Shown: positions 63,082 to 64,000 of the stretch, piece after piece
Layout: each line of letters starts with the position of its first letter
Numbering within the stretch: the stretch's first letter is position 1
From: Spizellomyces punctatus DAOM BR117
Lineage: Eukaryota; Chytridiomycota; Chytridiomycetes; Spizellomycetales; Spizellomycetaceae
Assembly: GCF_000182565.1 (NCBI RefSeq)
Contig: NW_015971543.1
Location: 213,084-277,083 of the forward strand
DNA length: 64,000 nt
Reading direction: 5' to 3'
The notes under the pieces: model-generated
What the model was told of the DNA's origin: nothing
The model's database searches: none
Seen by the model: the letters and a program-made list of their open reading frames with translations, nothing else
Made by a program: the position numbers and the translations under genes

Positions 63082-64000
63082 GCTCAGCAATTCTACATGA
63101 TTTATTGACAGTTGTGTTAAGTCGTAGGTAATGGGTAGTATTGGAATAGTGTCGTTATAGGAGTTGTAGTAGTAGCGTTGTAAAGACAGGATGGAAGCCA
63201 ATTTGGCATATTTTTGGGGAGCAAGGGCGGTGGCATTCAAAATTACTATTTGTATGATTTGTTTCGGTTCCTATCATTTTCTGTGTCTTAATACATTTTC
63301 ATGTTTCTTTTGGGAACTGGCTCTACAATTGGGGTTAGTAGTGCGGAGCCGGTGGGTATTGGCACTAGCACCCGCACCAGGGATTGAACCGCGCGACAAC
63401 CGGTTCGGAAACCTTAATCTAACTAGTCTACGCTACGCTACCACTGGAACACCCCTCCTGAACACCTCTGGTCTACCGTGTCCATCCAACATTGATTGCA
63501 TGATTGCCAGCATGTTGCAGGTTGACAGTGTATCTCGATTCCAGTAGCGCATTGTCCAGGCTTGCTGCAAACAGTTAGGGTTGGTACAACCCAGCAATCC
63601 ATGGACTTTTTCAACCTTGCCTTCTTGTCATCACCAAGGTCTTGAATGAGGTCATGTTTTGAAGTCCTTTTCAAGGAAGTGTAACGACGAGGACGTCTTC
63701 GAGAGATCGCGAGTAAGCCCAAATCGGACGCGGGAAGCACGAATCGCGTGACCAACTCCACCGATTGGGTTACCGCGACCGAAAAAACCGGTTCGGAGAA
63801 TGGCAATTGGCGCATTAGATTTCAGCGTGCCTCGTACAACCTGTGGAGGCCCGAGCCAGTGCGGAAAAGGAAGAGATCGGTACCGCCACCAATAAATCAG
63901 TTGCGGTGCAGCGACACCCATTAGTTTAGTTTAGTTTAACAGTTTATCCAAGAATCTTGTATAAAAAGGATGTATTCAATAAAATAAGTCGGGGCAGAAG
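63082..64000. other. Intergenic, right end of window
   Basis: About 920 bp with the second SINE-like copy (63360-63450). Minus-strand ORFs at 63438-63921 have no family features. A short tandem (ttagtttagtttagtttaa) lies near 63923-63941. Confidence 0.5.
63360..63450 (-). repeat. Degenerate tRNA-like dispersed repeat, copy 2 (SINE-like)
   Basis: On the minus strand: tagcgtagcgta (A-box-like), ttccgaaccggttgtcgcg, then ggttcaatccctggtgcg (B-box-like, fits GGTTCRANTCC) and gctagtgcca. It matches copy 1 (35385-35475) over about 80 bp with small indels. The T-arm pairs only partly and the acceptor stem does not, so this is not called as a tRNA gene. Confidence 0.6.

Noticed and set aside
63360-63450. 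Functional tRNA gene on the minus strand
   Set aside because: A and B boxes are recognisable but T-arm and acceptor pairing fail; a second degenerate copy exists, so a SINE-like repeat is the better call.

Overview
The window is nuclear DNA of a fungus, most likely a zoosporic (chytrid-grade) lineage. Genes are compact and intron-rich, with GT-AG introns of about 50-110 bp on both strands. Fungal markers include an FPK/NRC-2-type AGC kinase, LSB6-type PI4 kinase, VPS45 and CUZ1. Two genes are not expected in yeasts or moulds: an animal-type membrane adenylyl cyclase with two transmembrane bundles and two catalytic domains, and a PEP carboxylase. The clade is an inference from gene content. 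A run of exactly 100 N (17203-17302) shows this is a draft scaffold.

Layout: 1-4775 (-) adenylyl cyclase, truncated at the left edge; 4.8-7.2 kb poorly resolved; 7236-10716 (+) PEP carboxylase; 10921-14428 (+) HID1; 14512-15826 (-) CUZ1/ZFAND1 AN1 protein; 16781-19098 (+) coiled-coil protein with the gap; 19277-20184 (-) complex I NDUFS8/TYKY; 20761-23295 (+) PI4KII/LSB6; 23667-24782 (+) UBL-WLM protease; 25299-25763 (-) ZFAND2-like AN1 protein; 26232-27362 (+) PB1-UBA protein; 27714-31393 (+) ASH2; 32433-34777 (+) AGC kinase; 36417-40601 (+) proline-rich WH2 protein; 41308-42763 (+) 7TM protein; 43057-45350 (-) F-BAR/HR1/SH3 protein; 46106-48623 (-) VPS45; 49093-50446 (-) C2H2 factor; 51423-52986 (-) GPH/SLC45-type sugar symporter; 54244-55555 (-) TGL2-like lipase; 56953-58584 (-) HPPD; 60996-63081 (+) PUS1-family protein with an altered catalytic motif.

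The genes are mostly unrelated housekeeping functions, as usual for a fungal chromosome. Loose themes are cAMP signalling (cyclase, an orphan 7TM protein, repeated PKA-like sites in two proteins), ubiquitin and proteostasis (WLM, two AN1 proteins, PB1-UBA), and actin/membrane work (WH2 protein, F-BAR-SH3 protein, PI4KII, flippase-kinase homologue).

Most exon models were spliced by hand. Those for the cyclase, PEPC, CUZ1, NDUFS8, LSB6, AGC kinase, WH2, 7TM, C2H2, PB1-UBA and PUS1 genes keep one open frame through every junction. The most interesting observations are the apparently reversed division of labour between the two cyclase domains, an intron-rich PEPC in a fungus, the D-to-E change in the PUS1-like protein, and two copies of a degenerate tRNA-like repeat.
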